Source: GCA-2733415 sp965178655
GTDB taxonomy: Bacteria > Bacteroidota > Bacteroidia > Flavobacteriales > Flavobacteriaceae
Direction: 5' to 3'
NCBI GenBank assembly: GCA_965178655.1
Contig: OZ238266.1
Span: 744,001-808,000 of the forward strand
DNA: 64,000 bases
Shown: positions 19,137 through 28,648 of the stretch, piece after piece
Layout of the letters: every line of letters starts with the position of its first letter
Position numbering within the stretch: position 1 is the first letter of the stretch
Notes under the pieces: generated by a model
The model's input: only the letters and a program-made list of their open reading frames with translations
Databases searched by the model: none
Told to the model about the DNA's origin: nothing
Made by a program: the position numbers and the translations under genes

Positions 19137-20438
19137 ATGGCTTCTATTCGATTTGAAATTAAAGGTAAAAAAAATCCCTCACACTTATATATTAGGTTTT
19201 ACCACAGTAGAGATTTTGACGAAACAACAAAATCTGGAATGTTAATAAATCCAAACCATTGGAATAATAAACTACAACGCTTTAAAAGTATAGCAGAAGA
19301 TATATTAGATAAGGAAACTATAATTAAAACATTAGAAGACCTGAAAACCTTTATTAGAATAGAATATAATAAGTCTTATCAAAAAGGAGAATTAATAAAT
19401 AAAAACTGGTTAGACAACAAAGTCAATAAATTCAATAACAGACCTGAACACAATGACGATTACGAGGTGTTTTACGTTCCTTTTGTAGAAAAGTATATTG
19501 AAGACTCTAAAACAAGAATAAATCCTGATAGTGGAGAACCAATAAAAACAAGAACTATTAGAAAATACAATACTACATTAGAGAGATTAAAAGAATTTGA
19601 AACTAAACACAAAATAAGATTAAAGCATATAGATATTGGTTTTGATTTTTTTCAAGATTTTGTGAGCTTTCTATCTATTGATTGTAATTACAAAAAGACC
19701 ACTATAAACAAGTATATAAGTCAAGTTAAAATGTTTTGTAATGAAGTTAAAATAAAAGGTTATCAATACAATCCTGAATATGAAAGCAGAAGATTTTATG
19801 TGAAAAGAGATAAAACAATTGACACCTATTTAAACATAGATGAAATAGATAAAATCTTTGAATTAAAAATAGACGATGAAAGGCAAGATAAAATAAGGGA
19901 TTTATTTATCATTGGACTTTGGACTGGTTTAAGAGTTAGTGATTTTAGCGAACTTGAAAGAATGAAAATAACTGGAAACAATATATTGATTAGTTCTACT
20001 GAAAAAACAAATGCACCAGTAAGAATACCTATACACCCTCAAATACAAAGCATATTAAATAAAAGGTCAGGAGAATTACCTCATTTTGATTTAACACCTA
20101 AATCTCTTGAAAACCTATTTAACAAGGAAATTAAAATCATTTGTAAAGATGCTGGTATTACACAGGAAATAATAGGCGATTTAATGAACAAAGAAACAAA
20201 ACGAAAAGAAAGAGGAATATTCCCTAAATACAAACTAATAGCTTCACATACTTGTAGGAGGTCGTTTATTACTAATCATTTAAACGTGCTACCCGACAAA
20301 GCAATAATGACTATTACAACACATAGCAGTATTGAACAATTACACAGATATAATAAAAAAACAAGTGAAGATTACATCGAAGAAGTTAGAAAGCATTGGA
20401 AAGATGAACAAAAAACAAAATTAAAAGTAGTCGTATAA
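19137..20438 (+). CDS. Tyrosine recombinase/integrase
   Basis: This 433-aa site-specific recombinase is of the Bacteroidetes mobile-element type: N-terminal arm-binding domain (about 1-95), SAM-like core-binding domain (about 110-215) and catalytic domain. The catalytic residues are visible: R266 in TGLRVSD, H371 and R374 in HTCRRS, H396 in TTHSS, and the nucleophile Y405 in HRYNK. It starts about 180 bp inside attL and reads inward. It should catalyse integration at and excision from tRNA-fMet. A 2-base gap separates it from the next gene. Confidence 0.93.
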   Translation: MASIRFEIKGKKNPSHLYIRFYHSRDFDETTKSGMLINPNHWNNKLQRFKSIAEDILDKETIIKTLEDLKTFIRIEYNKSYQKGELINKNWLDNKVNKFNNRPEHNDDYEVFYVPFVEKYIEDSKTRINPDSGEPIKTRTIRKYNTTLERLKEFETKHKIRLKHIDIGFDFFQDFVSFLSIDCNYKKTTINKYISQVKMFCNEVKIKGYQYNPEYESRRFYVKRDKTIDTYLNIDEIDKIFELKIDDERQDKIRDLFIIGLWTGLRVSDFSELERMKITGNNILISSTEKTNAPVRIPIHPQIQSILNKRSGELPHFDLTPKSLENLFNKEIKIICKDAGITQEIIGDLMNKETKRKERGIFPKYKLIASHTCRRSFITNHLNVLPDKAIMTITTHSSIEQLHRYNKKTSEDYIEEVRKHWKDEQKTKLKVVV

Positions 20439-20440
20439 AT

Positions 20441-21283
20441 ATGAGTTATTTCTTAACCAAAATTGAAGACGTAAATACTCTGTTTCAAAAAAATGATTTT
20501 CAACAATACCAATTTGAATTTTCTAAAACAGAAAAAATAATCGGTAATGCAATAAAGTACTACACATTAGAATACTTCAATAATGAAGATTTTGAGAAAA
20601 TCCCTTTAAATGCAAAAGAATATAATAGTAAAAACAAGAGTCATCATTTGAAATGGAATATTAACTATTTAGATACACATCTTATTATATCAGATTTTGA
20701 AGATGACATAAAACAAGGTGTTCAAAAAGATAAAGAACATTATTTAGAAAAACTTGAAGACAAATTATTAAACCTTTATACAGAACTTCAAATTAAAAAT
20801 GAACTCAATAAGTTTTTAGAGCAAGTAATAAAATCTATTGAGGCATTAAAAAATCTTAAAGTTAATAAGTATCAAAAAATCACTATCAATGTTTATATAG
20901 AAAGCTATAAAGAAATATTGCTTTATCTAAATAACAAGTACGAAAACTATCTGCCACAACAAAAAGAAGACGATTTATTAGCTAAATTTATAATCCATAA
21001 TAAAATACAAAACTTTAACACACTTGAAACAGAACTAATTCATAAAGGTTTTATAAATAAATCAGCTAATAAACTTTACTGGAAAGAAAGAAAAGTAAAA
21101 ATGGTCAATCTTTGTAGATTACTATTTGAAAAAGGCTACTTTAATAATTACATTTCTATTGAAAGAGTTATTGACTATTTTGAAGAACGTTATAATATAA
21201 ATACTGGAGACCAAGCAAAACCAAGTAAATTTAATAAGAGCATCAGATTAATTGAAGCTAATTATAATTTTATAAAGCTATAA
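20441..21283 (+). CDS. RteC-like hypothetical protein
   Basis: The 280-aa protein is rich in Lys, Asn and Glu with long predicted helices. No catalytic motif is visible. Its C-terminal third (LYWKERKVKMVNLCRLLFEK followed by GYFNN and FEERYNINTGD) resembles the C-terminal region of RteC-domain proteins, which regulate excision of Bacteroides conjugative transposons. That likeness is by eye only. It is translationally close to the integrase (stop and start 2 bases apart), which supports a role in control of integration or excision. It could also be an unrelated element-specific helical protein. Confidence 0.5.
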   Translation: MSYFLTKIEDVNTLFQKNDFQQYQFEFSKTEKIIGNAIKYYTLEYFNNEDFEKIPLNAKEYNSKNKSHHLKWNINYLDTHLIISDFEDDIKQGVQKDKEHYLEKLEDKLLNLYTELQIKNELNKFLEQVIKSIEALKNLKVNKYQKITINVYIESYKEILLYLNNKYENYLPQQKEDDLLAKFIIHNKIQNFNTLETELIHKGFINKSANKLYWKERKVKMVNLCRLLFEKGYFNNYISIERVIDYFEERYNINTGDQAKPSKFNKSIRLIEANYNFIKL

Positions 21284-21421
21284 TAAATTCCCTTTTAATT
21301 CCCCTCTAAATATTTTTTTTAAAGCTATGCAAAGCATTGCAAACTCTTGCATTCCCCTTATTTCAAAATCTTTAAACTTCATATTACTTTAGCTGTATAA
21401 TCATTAAAAACAGTTAAATAT

Positions 21422-21712
21422 ATGAATGAACAAATTCTATTTTCAGGTGTAACACCTGTACAATTAACTGATATTATTATCAATGGTATCAGAGAAGAAT
21501 TAGGAAAGATTTTCAACTCCCAAAAAAAAGAGCAAAAGCAAAATGAGGATGAATATTACACAATAAAAAAAGCGTGTGATTTTCTAAAATGCTCTGAAAC
21601 GAAACTTTGGAGATTACGTAAAAACGGAAAACTCAAAGGCTACAAAAATGGTAGAGGTATTTTATTAAAAAAGTCTGATTTAGAAGACTACATATTAACA
21701 TCTAAAGAATAG
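21422..21712 (+). CDS. Excisionase-type helix-turn-helix protein
   Basis: The 96-aa protein has a MerR-like/HTH_17 domain at about residues 43-92: YYTIKKACDFLKCSETKLWR, a wing GRGILLKKSDLEDYI, and a basic recognition region. These are the features of the small DNA-bending excisionases and of regulators in Bacteroidetes mobile elements. It lies between the RteC-like gene and the polymerase-like gene, with the latter starting 3 bases after its stop. It probably controls excision or the replication gene. The upstream gap contains short repeats of TTGCA (around 21327-21352) that could be its target. Confidence 0.8.
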   Translation: MNEQILFSGVTPVQLTDIIINGIREELGKIFNSQKKEQKQNEDEYYTIKKACDFLKCSETKLWRLRKNGKLKGYKNGRGILLKKSDLEDYILTSKE

Positions 21713-21715
21713 AAG

Positions 21716-23143
21716 ATGAATAAAGTAGTAATGATACAAGAAGGAATTTTAAACGATTTAAAAGCCTTTATAGACGAACATAATGAAACACATAGACCAA
21801 GATTAAAAATTGATGTAGCAGTCTTCTTTATCAGCTTAATAAATGAGCTAATTAGTCAATATAGAGTAGAAGAAAAAGAGAATGAGTACACTCCTTTAGA
21901 CTCAAAAATACTTAAAGACTATCATTCAAGCTATAACAAGTACTTTGATTTTTTTGTTAAGTATGGAATTTTAATAAAGCAAAATTACGGTGCAGATATT
22001 GGCAAGAGCAACTCTTATAAGATAGTAGATAAATACACAAATGATGAGTTAAAATCTTACACTATTCAAAACAACAAATTAAATGATAAGTTTAATGAGA
22101 ATGGTTTAGACAAAGACCAGCAGAAGAAACTGGAATTTAGCATTGAAAAAAGACCTCAATTAATGAAAGTCTTTAATAATGATTTAACCATTGATTATAT
22201 ATCGGCATACAATGAAATAAAGTATTTAAACGATTTAGAGCCAAGAAAATATAATAATGCAATGGTATTAATTAACGAGTTTAAAAACCAAGTTTGGAAA
22301 GCATCTTTTAAACCCTATAATAGTGATTATAGATTACACACCAATTTAACAAGGTCGCCCAAAGTTTTGAGAAAGCATATTTTAATAAATAATGAAAACA
22401 TAATAGGTTATGATGTTAAAACCTCTCAGCCTTATTTCTTTTGTGTAGTTTTAAAAGCAATTCTTAAAAAAGAAGAAGCATTATTAAAAAAAATAGGTGC
22501 TACCAAAATACTAAACGAAAGTATTATTGAACAGCTATTTAGTTTAGATATTGATAAAAACGAATTAATTGATTTTGTTCTTTCTGTTACTGATGAAGAA
22601 ATTGATTTTTATGATGACTTTGCTACCAAATTAGATATTAAAATTGATGAAAACGGGCAACCTTATAGAATGGTATCTAATTTCAAAAAGAACAATAAAG
22701 GTAAAAGCAGAAGTAATCAAACAGAGATTTTAGAACCACAAACTAAAAAGCTATTTGAAACAAAAAGAGATTTAGCAAAAGAGGTTATAATGGAAATATT
22801 TTACAGTAGTCCAAATTCTAAAGTGAGTGAAGCTGTTATGTTTAGAAACGCTTATCCGAACATCCATAAAATTATTAAATGCTTTTATGACAATGGTGTA
22901 AAATTTCATCAATTACTTACTACTATTGAAGCACATATTTTATTAGATGTTGTAGCAAAACAAATTAGTATTAAACATCCTAAAATGCCTTTAGGTAGCA
23001 TTCACGATTGTTTAGTTACAACTACAAAGCATCAACATAAACTAAACAAAGAAATGAAGTATTTAATAAAAGAAGCAACAACACTAAAAGTGAAAGTAGA
23101 TTTAGAAGATTGGAAGCAACAACATTTCACTAACTATTTATAA
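21716..23143 (+). CDS. Compact superfamily-A/T7-RNAP-like polymerase (TV-Pol type), predicted
   Basis: I read this 475-aa protein as a minimal palm-domain polymerase related to DNA polymerase A and single-subunit RNA polymerases. The motifs come in the right order. Motif A is D233 in YDVKTSQP, preceded by NLTRSPKVLRK (R219), which mirrors the conserved Arg before motif A in Pol I. A motif-B-like helix has R351-x3-K355-x3-M359-x3-Y363, the exact spacing of T7 RNAP RxxxKxxxMxxxY. Motif C is SIHDCLV with H430-D431. A helical N-terminus of about 190 residues has no exonuclease motifs. The family is known in mobile elements and virophages as TV-Pol, with predicted primase-polymerase activity. It is co-transcribed with the HTH gene and could replicate the excised circle. 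Confidence 0.65.
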   Translation: MNKVVMIQEGILNDLKAFIDEHNETHRPRLKIDVAVFFISLINELISQYRVEEKENEYTPLDSKILKDYHSSYNKYFDFFVKYGILIKQNYGADIGKSNSYKIVDKYTNDELKSYTIQNNKLNDKFNENGLDKDQQKKLEFSIEKRPQLMKVFNNDLTIDYISAYNEIKYLNDLEPRKYNNAMVLINEFKNQVWKASFKPYNSDYRLHTNLTRSPKVLRKHILINNENIIGYDVKTSQPYFFCVVLKAILKKEEALLKKIGATKILNESIIEQLFSLDIDKNELIDFVLSVTDEEIDFYDDFATKLDIKIDENGQPYRMVSNFKKNNKGKSRSNQTEILEPQTKKLFETKRDLAKEVIMEIFYSSPNSKVSEAVMFRNAYPNIHKIIKCFYDNGVKFHQLLTTIEAHILLDVVAKQISIKHPKMPLGSIHDCLVTTTKHQHKLNKEMKYLIKEATTLKVKVDLEDWKQQHFTNYL

Positions 23144-23333
23144 CTAAAACTACTCAATCAAACAATCATTAATTATTTACCCTAATGTTGCAGGTTTTTA
23201 TAACATTATAAATAAAAGTGTTAAATATTGATTTACAGCATTTAGCAGTTTTATGACAGAATGTCTTAACCTATAATGTTAAAGTATGACAAAATGTTAA
23301 ATATTTGTTAAGGCTTGGTTTTTGACTATCTAA
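23144..23333. repeat. Gap with TATGACARAATGT direct repeats (possible origin or operator)
   Basis: TATGACAGAATGT at 23252-23264 and TATGACAAAATGT at 23285-23297 are 12/13 identical and exactly 33 bp apart, about three helical turns. TTAAATATT also recurs at both ends of this stretch (23221 and 23298). The gap lies between the polymerase-like gene and the large ATPase gene, a plausible place for a replication origin or an operator. No promoter consensus is clear. Confidence 0.4.
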
Positions 23334-26300
23334 ATGAAAGCTATGAGTATGAATAATTCTAATTTAAACAATGACAAAATGAAAGATGCTACTTTTGATA
23401 ATAAAGATGATAATAATAGCTTTAAATTAGAATTACTTACTCCTTTAGATAAAAAAGAAGACGAAAGAGTTGCTAAATATTTAAAACATATTAATGAAGC
23501 AGTAGAAAGAAAAGAAGTAAAGAATTTAGCTCTTACTGGAGTTTATGGTTCAGGAAAAAGCACAATAATAAAATCATATAGGTCTAAATATCCTGATAAA
23601 AAGTTTTTAAACATTTCTCTTGCTGCATTTGATGAAACAGATAAATATGACTGTTTCAAAGACCAAATTCAACTTACTATATTACAACAAATATTATATA
23701 GTCAAGATTCAGAGAAACTACCTGATTCAAGGATTAATCGTATTAGAGAAATTGATGTTTGGAATAAAAATCATATATATAAAGTTTTTGCTTTATTAGC
23801 ATTTATAACATCTACATATTCTTTATTAAAATTCTTTACACATCAATTAAATCCAAACAATTGGGATATTTCATTAAGTATTAATAATTTTAGTTGGTGG
23901 TGCTTATTCTTTGTAATAATCTTTTTAAGTTCTTCATTCTTTATTGCACAATTTATAATTAAAGCACTATCTAATTCTAAAATTAACAAAGTCAATGTTA
24001 AAGGAGAAATAGGAGTTGCGGATGATGTTAAGCATAAAGATTTTTTAAACAAGTATATTGACGAGATATTATATTTCTTTGAGAAAGTGCCTACCGATGT
24101 TGTTGTAATAGAAGATTTAGACAGATTTAATAGTACTGAAATATATCGAACTTTAAGAGAAGTTAATTTTATTCTGAATAATTATCTTGAAAATACAAAA
24201 ACAGAAGAAGATAACTACCGAAAAGTAGTTTTTCTATATGCTATCAAAGATGATTTATTTTCTAATGAACTTGAAAGAACCAAGTTTTTTGATTTAATAA
24301 TACCTACTATTCCTTTTGTTAATTATAGTAATTCTAAAAACGTATTAACAAAAAAATTAGAAAAGATTTATAATGTAAATGATAAAAACGAAAACAGCTT
24401 ATTTAATCAGCCAAATAGTAATAAAGATTTTATAAATACAGTTTCTACATTTATAACAGACAATAGAATACTGGTTAATATTATAAATGAATTTGTAGTT
24501 TATAAAGAACAACAAAAGTTCCAAACGGAAGACTTTAATCAAGAAAAACTTTTAGCATTAGTGGTTTATAAAAACCTTAGACCAAAAGATTTTTCAAGAC
24601 TTCATAAATGTAGTAGTAATATTGATATAGTTTTTTCAAACAAAATTAAAATAGTTCAAAATTCAGTTGATGAACTAAATAATAAGATTTCTAAAGCTAA
24701 AGATAGAATAACAGAAATCAGGAAAGAAAACTTAAAGAGTATTGCAGAATTAAACACTATATTTTTGTATCACTTAAAAGAATCTATTGGTAATGTTTCA
24801 GTTAGAAAGTTATTTATCAATTCTCAAGAGAAAAGCTTCAAATTAATAATTGATAACAGCATAGATTTAAACCCTTTATATGATGATGAAATTAAATATA
24901 CAGATAACTCAGGCTATACTCGTACTTTGAATAAAACTTTTGATGATATTGATACCTTAGTAGGTTATGGTTATTCTGAAAAGTATGATACTATTGTAAA
25001 TAAAAACACATTGATTGAAGAAAAAGAGAACGAAATAAGTCAATTTGAGAACTCAATTAAAGAGCTACAAAATGAATCTCTTTCTCAGGTTCTAAAGAAA
25101 AAGGATTTATCAAAAGAAAAATTAAAAGAAGAATTTCAGGTTTTTTATTCAGAAAGTGAAATTACAGAAGAAAAAGAAAGAGTTTATAATGATTCACTTC
25201 TAATGTTCTTACTTGAAAATAATTATATAGATGAGCATTATAGGGATTATATTTCAACCTTTCAAAAAGGTGGTTTAACAGAAAGCGACCAAGAATTTAA
25301 AATTAATATTATATCAAGAATTAATGAGCCTAAACCTTTTGATTATGAATTAATCAATACAAGTGATATTGTTGAGGAATTACCAATTAGTTATTTTAAA
25401 GAGAATAGAATTTTAAATATTAGTTTGTTAGATTTTCTTGTTGTTCATAGATACACTTATACAGATAAGTTTAAAGCTATATTAAAAACAATTTCAAAAT
25501 GGAATGATAAAAGAACAAAACAATTTTTTAATTTACATATTAATCATTCCAGACAAAAAGAACAGTTTATTAAAGAATTGGCTAAAAATTGGAAAGACTT
25601 ATGGAATAAAATCCAGTCTGATACTTCTTATTTAGAAAAAGACAAAAAGCAATTACTGTTCTTAACAATAAACAATTTAGATAATGATACTTTAATTTCA
25701 CAAAACAAGAAAAAGGCTTTAAGTAATTATATTTCAAGTGATATTGAGTTGTTTTATAATCATAATTTTTTAGTTGGTTTAGACAGAATACAAGAGGTTT
25801 TCTCTGATGACGTGTTGAATATCAAATTTGAAGAATTAATCCCAATTGCTGATAGATACAAAGAGAAGTTTGAGCTTGTAATTAAGCAAAATAGATATGT
25901 TATAAACCGCAATAACATTGGAACTATTTTAGACTATCATTTAGATACTAATTTTGATAAAGAAGCATTTGATAATTTTAATTTAAGTTATATATATGAT
26001 GAAAATGTAATTGATTTACTCCTTTATATTGAAGAAGATAATTTTAATACTTACATACAAAACGTTTATCCTAAATTAGATAATAACCAAAATGAAGATG
26101 AGAAAAATATTTTAAAGGTTCTTAATAAAAAAGGGTTGCTGAAAAAAAATGCTACTACATTCTTAAATAAGCAAGAAAATAAAATAAAACGTCTATATGA
26201 CATTGCCAATTTGGACTTCTTTAGTTTAGTGTTTGAGCTAAACAAAATAGAAGCAGTTTGGGAAAATGTTTATGCTTATTATTTTGAAAGCGATAATGTA

Positions 26301-27119
26301 TTTAATAAATCATTAATGAAATTCCTTAATGATGAGGAAAATTATTCATATTTGAATTTAGATTCAAAAATTAATATAAAAGCTGAAAAAGAACTTAAAG
26401 ATGTGTTTATTTTAAAATTAATAGGGAATAATGATTTAGAAATAGAATCATACTCTATTTTAATGACTTGTGTGCCAACTAACTTTGATTTATCCGATGA
26501 GTTTGATTTTAAGTTAATTAATAAAGATAAAGTTGAGGTTTTAATTGAAGAAAAAATAGTTAAATTGAACACAACAATATTTAATTCAATTAAAAAAAAT
26601 CATCCTGACTTACATATTGATTTATTGGTTAATAATCAAACCAAGTATTTAGAGTACATCAAAGATAATGAGATAGATATAGAAGATAAAACTCTTACAC
26701 TACAACATTCTCAATTATCAAATAAAAATAAATTGGAGTTAGTAAATAAAATTTCAATAATCGATATAAATAGTAATGAAGAACTTTCAGAAGAAGTTTG
26801 TGATTTAATATTAGAAACAAAAAGCTCTAATTTATCAATAGAAAAAATTGAAGCATTGTTAAAGCATAACTTGACAACCGAACAAAAAGTTAATCTTATA
26901 GTTTTGTATAATTCTAAATTAACAAAGCAAAAAATTGTAGAAATCTTAAAAACTCATTTACCAAACTCTTATAATGCTCATCCACGTTCCCAAATGATGC
27001 TAAGTGATGATTATTTCAACAATGAATTAGCACAAATACTTCAAAAGAAAGGTGTTGCTGGTAAATTCAAAAAAGCTAAAAACAATAAGATTAGAATATG
27101 GTTAAATAATTTTGTTTAA
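23334..27119 (+). CDS. YobI-like membrane P-loop NTPase, large
   Basis: The 1261-aa protein has an N-terminal P-loop domain. Walker A is GVYGSGKST at 69-77 and Walker B is VVVIEDLDRF at 256-265. Two transmembrane segments at about 149-168 and 186-209 interrupt the domain. This KAP-like arrangement, with the N-terminal LTPLDKKED and FLNISLAAFDE stretches, matches the YobI-like P-loop family. The remaining 1000 residues are helical and Asn/Lys-rich, with a coiled coil near 420-445 and no recognised domain. Related KAP-type ATPases occur in phage exclusion and defence. As the largest cargo gene of the element it is the best candidate for a defence effector, but this is inference. Three ATGs lie in the first six codons. 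Confidence 0.7.
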   Translation: MKAMSMNNSNLNNDKMKDATFDNKDDNNSFKLELLTPLDKKEDERVAKYLKHINEAVERKEVKNLALTGVYGSGKSTIIKSYRSKYPDKKFLNISLAAFDETDKYDCFKDQIQLTILQQILYSQDSEKLPDSRINRIREIDVWNKNHIYKVFALLAFITSTYSLLKFFTHQLNPNNWDISLSINNFSWWCLFFVIIFLSSSFFIAQFIIKALSNSKINKVNVKGEIGVADDVKHKDFLNKYIDEILYFFEKVPTDVVVIEDLDRFNSTEIYRTLREVNFILNNYLENTKTEEDNYRKVVFLYAIKDDLFSNELERTKFFDLIIPTIPFVNYSNSKNVLTKKLEKIYNVNDKNENSLFNQPNSNKDFINTVSTFITDNRILVNIINEFVVYKEQQKFQTEDFNQEKLLALVVYKNLRPKDFSRLHKCSSNIDIVFSNKIKIVQNSVDELNNKISKAKDRITEIRKENLKSIAELNTIFLYHLKESIGNVSVRKLFINSQEKSFKLIIDNSIDLNPLYDDEIKYTDNSGYTRTLNKTFDDIDTLVGYGYSEKYDTIVNKNTLIEEKENEISQFENSIKELQNESLSQVLKKKDLSKEKLKEEFQVFYSESEITEEKERVYNDSLLMFLLENNYIDEHYRDYISTFQKGGLTESDQEFKINIISRINEPKPFDYELINTSDIVEELPISYFKENRILNISLLDFLVVHRYTYTDKFKAILKTISKWNDKRTKQFFNLHINHSRQKEQFIKELAKNWKDLWNKIQSDTSYLEKDKKQLLFLTINNLDNDTLISQNKKKALSNYISSDIELFYNHNFLVGLDRIQEVFSDDVLNIKFEELIPIADRYKEKFELVIKQNRYVINRNNIGTILDYHLDTNFDKEAFDNFNLSYIYDENVIDLLLYIEEDNFNTYIQNVYPKLDNNQNEDEKNILKVLNKKGLLKKNATTFLNKQENKIKRLYDIANLDFFSLVFELNKIEAVWENVYAYYFESDNVFNKSLMKFLNDEENYSYLNLDSKINIKAEKELKDVFILKLIGNNDLEIESYSILMTCVPTNFDLSDEFDFKLINKDKVEVLIEEKIVKLNTTIFNSIKKNHPDLHIDLLVNNQTKYLEYIKDNEIDIEDKTLTLQHSQLSNKNKLELVNKISIIDINSNEELSEEVCDLILETKSSNLSIEKIEALLKHNLTTEQKVNLIVLYNSKLTKQKIVEILKTHLPNSYNAHPRSQMMLSDDYFNNELAQILQKKGVAGKFKKAKNNKIRIWLNNFV

Positions 27120-27156
27120 AAATGGGTTTATTTTAATTAGAAACATCTACTTTTGT

Positions 27157-27298
27157 AATCTAAATTATCAAGAAGCATCTAAAATGCTACCAACCGAGTT
27201 ACACAAATCACGGTGGTAAAATGATAAGTCCAAATAAGGAAAAAATAATTGTGTAATCACTCTCATTTACTTTTTTGTGCTTCTTGATTGTTTAGATT
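27157..27298. repeat. Nested palindrome upstream of the DUF3293 module
   Basis: Arms AATCTAAATTATCAAGAAGC(A) at 27157-27177 and its complement at 27278-27298 match at 19 of 21 positions. Inside them TTACACAA (27200-27207) pairs with TTGTGTAA (27249-27256). The whole could fold into a long interrupted hairpin in RNA or single-stranded DNA. It fills the gap between the ATPase gene and the next gene. Confidence 0.65.
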
Positions 27299-27313
27299 TT
27301 AAACATTTTCAAG

Positions 27314-28150
27314 ATGAGTTATTATTTAACAGAAGTAGAAGTCCAAACCATTAATCAAAACCATAAACATTATGCAGATGTTTATGCTAAAGGCAATCCA
27401 GCAATTACTGGAGCAGTTATCTATTCAAGAATAACAGAAGTTAAAAATGATACTTTCTATTTAGAAGTGTATATAAATAACGACTGGAACAAAACACCAA
27501 ATGAAACAGCTAAAATATTTGTAAACTATTGGTTAAGTAACAATGAAGAATTAAAGGAATGTAAGTATTATATAGCAACATTTTTTACTGGAAAAAGTTT
27601 AGGTTTTGCATCTCTTACATTAACTAATTTTCAAGAGTTTGTTAATTCCGTAGCAAGTGAAATTAAGCTACAAGATTATCGAAAAACTGGTTATTCACTA
27701 TCCAGCAAAACAAACTCATTAGAACGTCTTAAAAGGCTTTTAAATGACTCAAAACACTATCCGTTTAACACAACTATTTACAAGATATATCTTGATTTAG
27801 ATTTACAGTTTTATGATATAGATTTAAACCCATTTTTAAAAATATATGCTTATGATGAAGATGAGTTTTATATTTCTAATATTGGCTTACCAACTGTTCT
27901 AAAAATTGAATTAGCCAATAACAATGGTTATATAGAATTTCCAAAACTTAAATACTCAAAATTGACTAATCACTCTCATTATGCAGTTGTAACATATAGT
28001 AGAACTAATACAGTTTTTTCAACAAAAATGGTTTCCAATATTCAAGGTGTAGAATTAGAAAGTATAGAGGTTTACAAATTTGTGAGATTTAAAGACATTA
28101 AGCAAATTGCCAAAGCAGATAAAAGAAGATTGCAAACAATAGGATTTTAA
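27314..28150 (+). CDS. Hypothetical protein, first gene of palindrome-bracketed module
   Basis: I do not recognise this 278-aa protein. It has no signal peptide or membrane segment. The N-terminal half is mixed alpha/beta (TNFQEFVNSVASEI resembles a helix), and the C-terminal half is strand-rich with many Tyr, Phe and Asn. The C-terminus is basic (ADKRRLQTIGF). It is followed after 10 bases by the DUF3293 gene, and both sit between two large palindromes, so the pair looks like a movable two-gene unit. Codon use is as AT-rich as the rest of the element. Confidence 0.7.
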   Translation: MSYYLTEVEVQTINQNHKHYADVYAKGNPAITGAVIYSRITEVKNDTFYLEVYINNDWNKTPNETAKIFVNYWLSNNEELKECKYYIATFFTGKSLGFASLTLTNFQEFVNSVASEIKLQDYRKTGYSLSSKTNSLERLKRLLNDSKHYPFNTTIYKIYLDLDLQFYDIDLNPFLKIYAYDEDEFYISNIGLPTVLKIELANNNGYIEFPKLKYSKLTNHSHYAVVTYSRTNTVFSTKMVSNIQGVELESIEVYKFVRFKDIKQIAKADKRRLQTIGF

Positions 28151-28160
28151 ATATTAAAAT

Positions 28161-28559
28161 ATGAATTACACAGAAGCATTTAACAACACAGATTACGTTG
28201 TAAACATTAATGATAAAACAATTATTATAAATATTGGTAAAGCACAAACTGAATTAGACAATCTGATTAAACCATTAAAAAAATGGGCATTTATTACAGC
28301 ATACAATCCATTGCCTAAAATATTAAGTGATGACGAAAACAAAACAAGAAACAAACAATTAAGACAAGATGCAGAAAACTTAGGATTTCAAGTTTATACT
28401 GGTTATGGTATTTCAAAAGACAAATGTTGGAAAGAAGATAGCTTTTTAATTGTTGGCATTGATAAAATAGAAGCGATTCAATTAGGTGCTAAATATGGTC
28501 AATTAGCCATTGTAACTGGAAGTACAAATAACAAAACAGAATTAATTGAATTAAAATGA
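28161..28559 (+). CDS. DUF3293 domain-containing protein
   Basis: The 132-aa protein matches the DUF3293 pattern: WAFITAYNPLPK near residue 43, then the charged stretch ENKTRNKQLRQDAENLGF, and WKEDSFLIVGIDKIEAIQLG followed by a GQLA motif. DUF3293 proteins are small cytoplasmic proteins of unknown function, widespread in bacteria. Here it pairs with an unrecognised 278-aa protein 10 bases upstream. A possible role with that partner cannot be inferred from sequence. Confidence 0.75.
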   Translation: MNYTEAFNNTDYVVNINDKTIIINIGKAQTELDNLIKPLKKWAFITAYNPLPKILSDDENKTRNKQLRQDAENLGFQVYTGYGISKDKCWKEDSFLIVGIDKIEAIQLGAKYGQLAIVTGSTNNKTELIELK

Positions 28560-28648
28560 AAGACATAAAACTATTTCTTAAAAAAATGTATTTTTACTGA
28601 ATATTAAATATGTAATTATAGGAATAGAATAAAAATAAAATATTAGAG

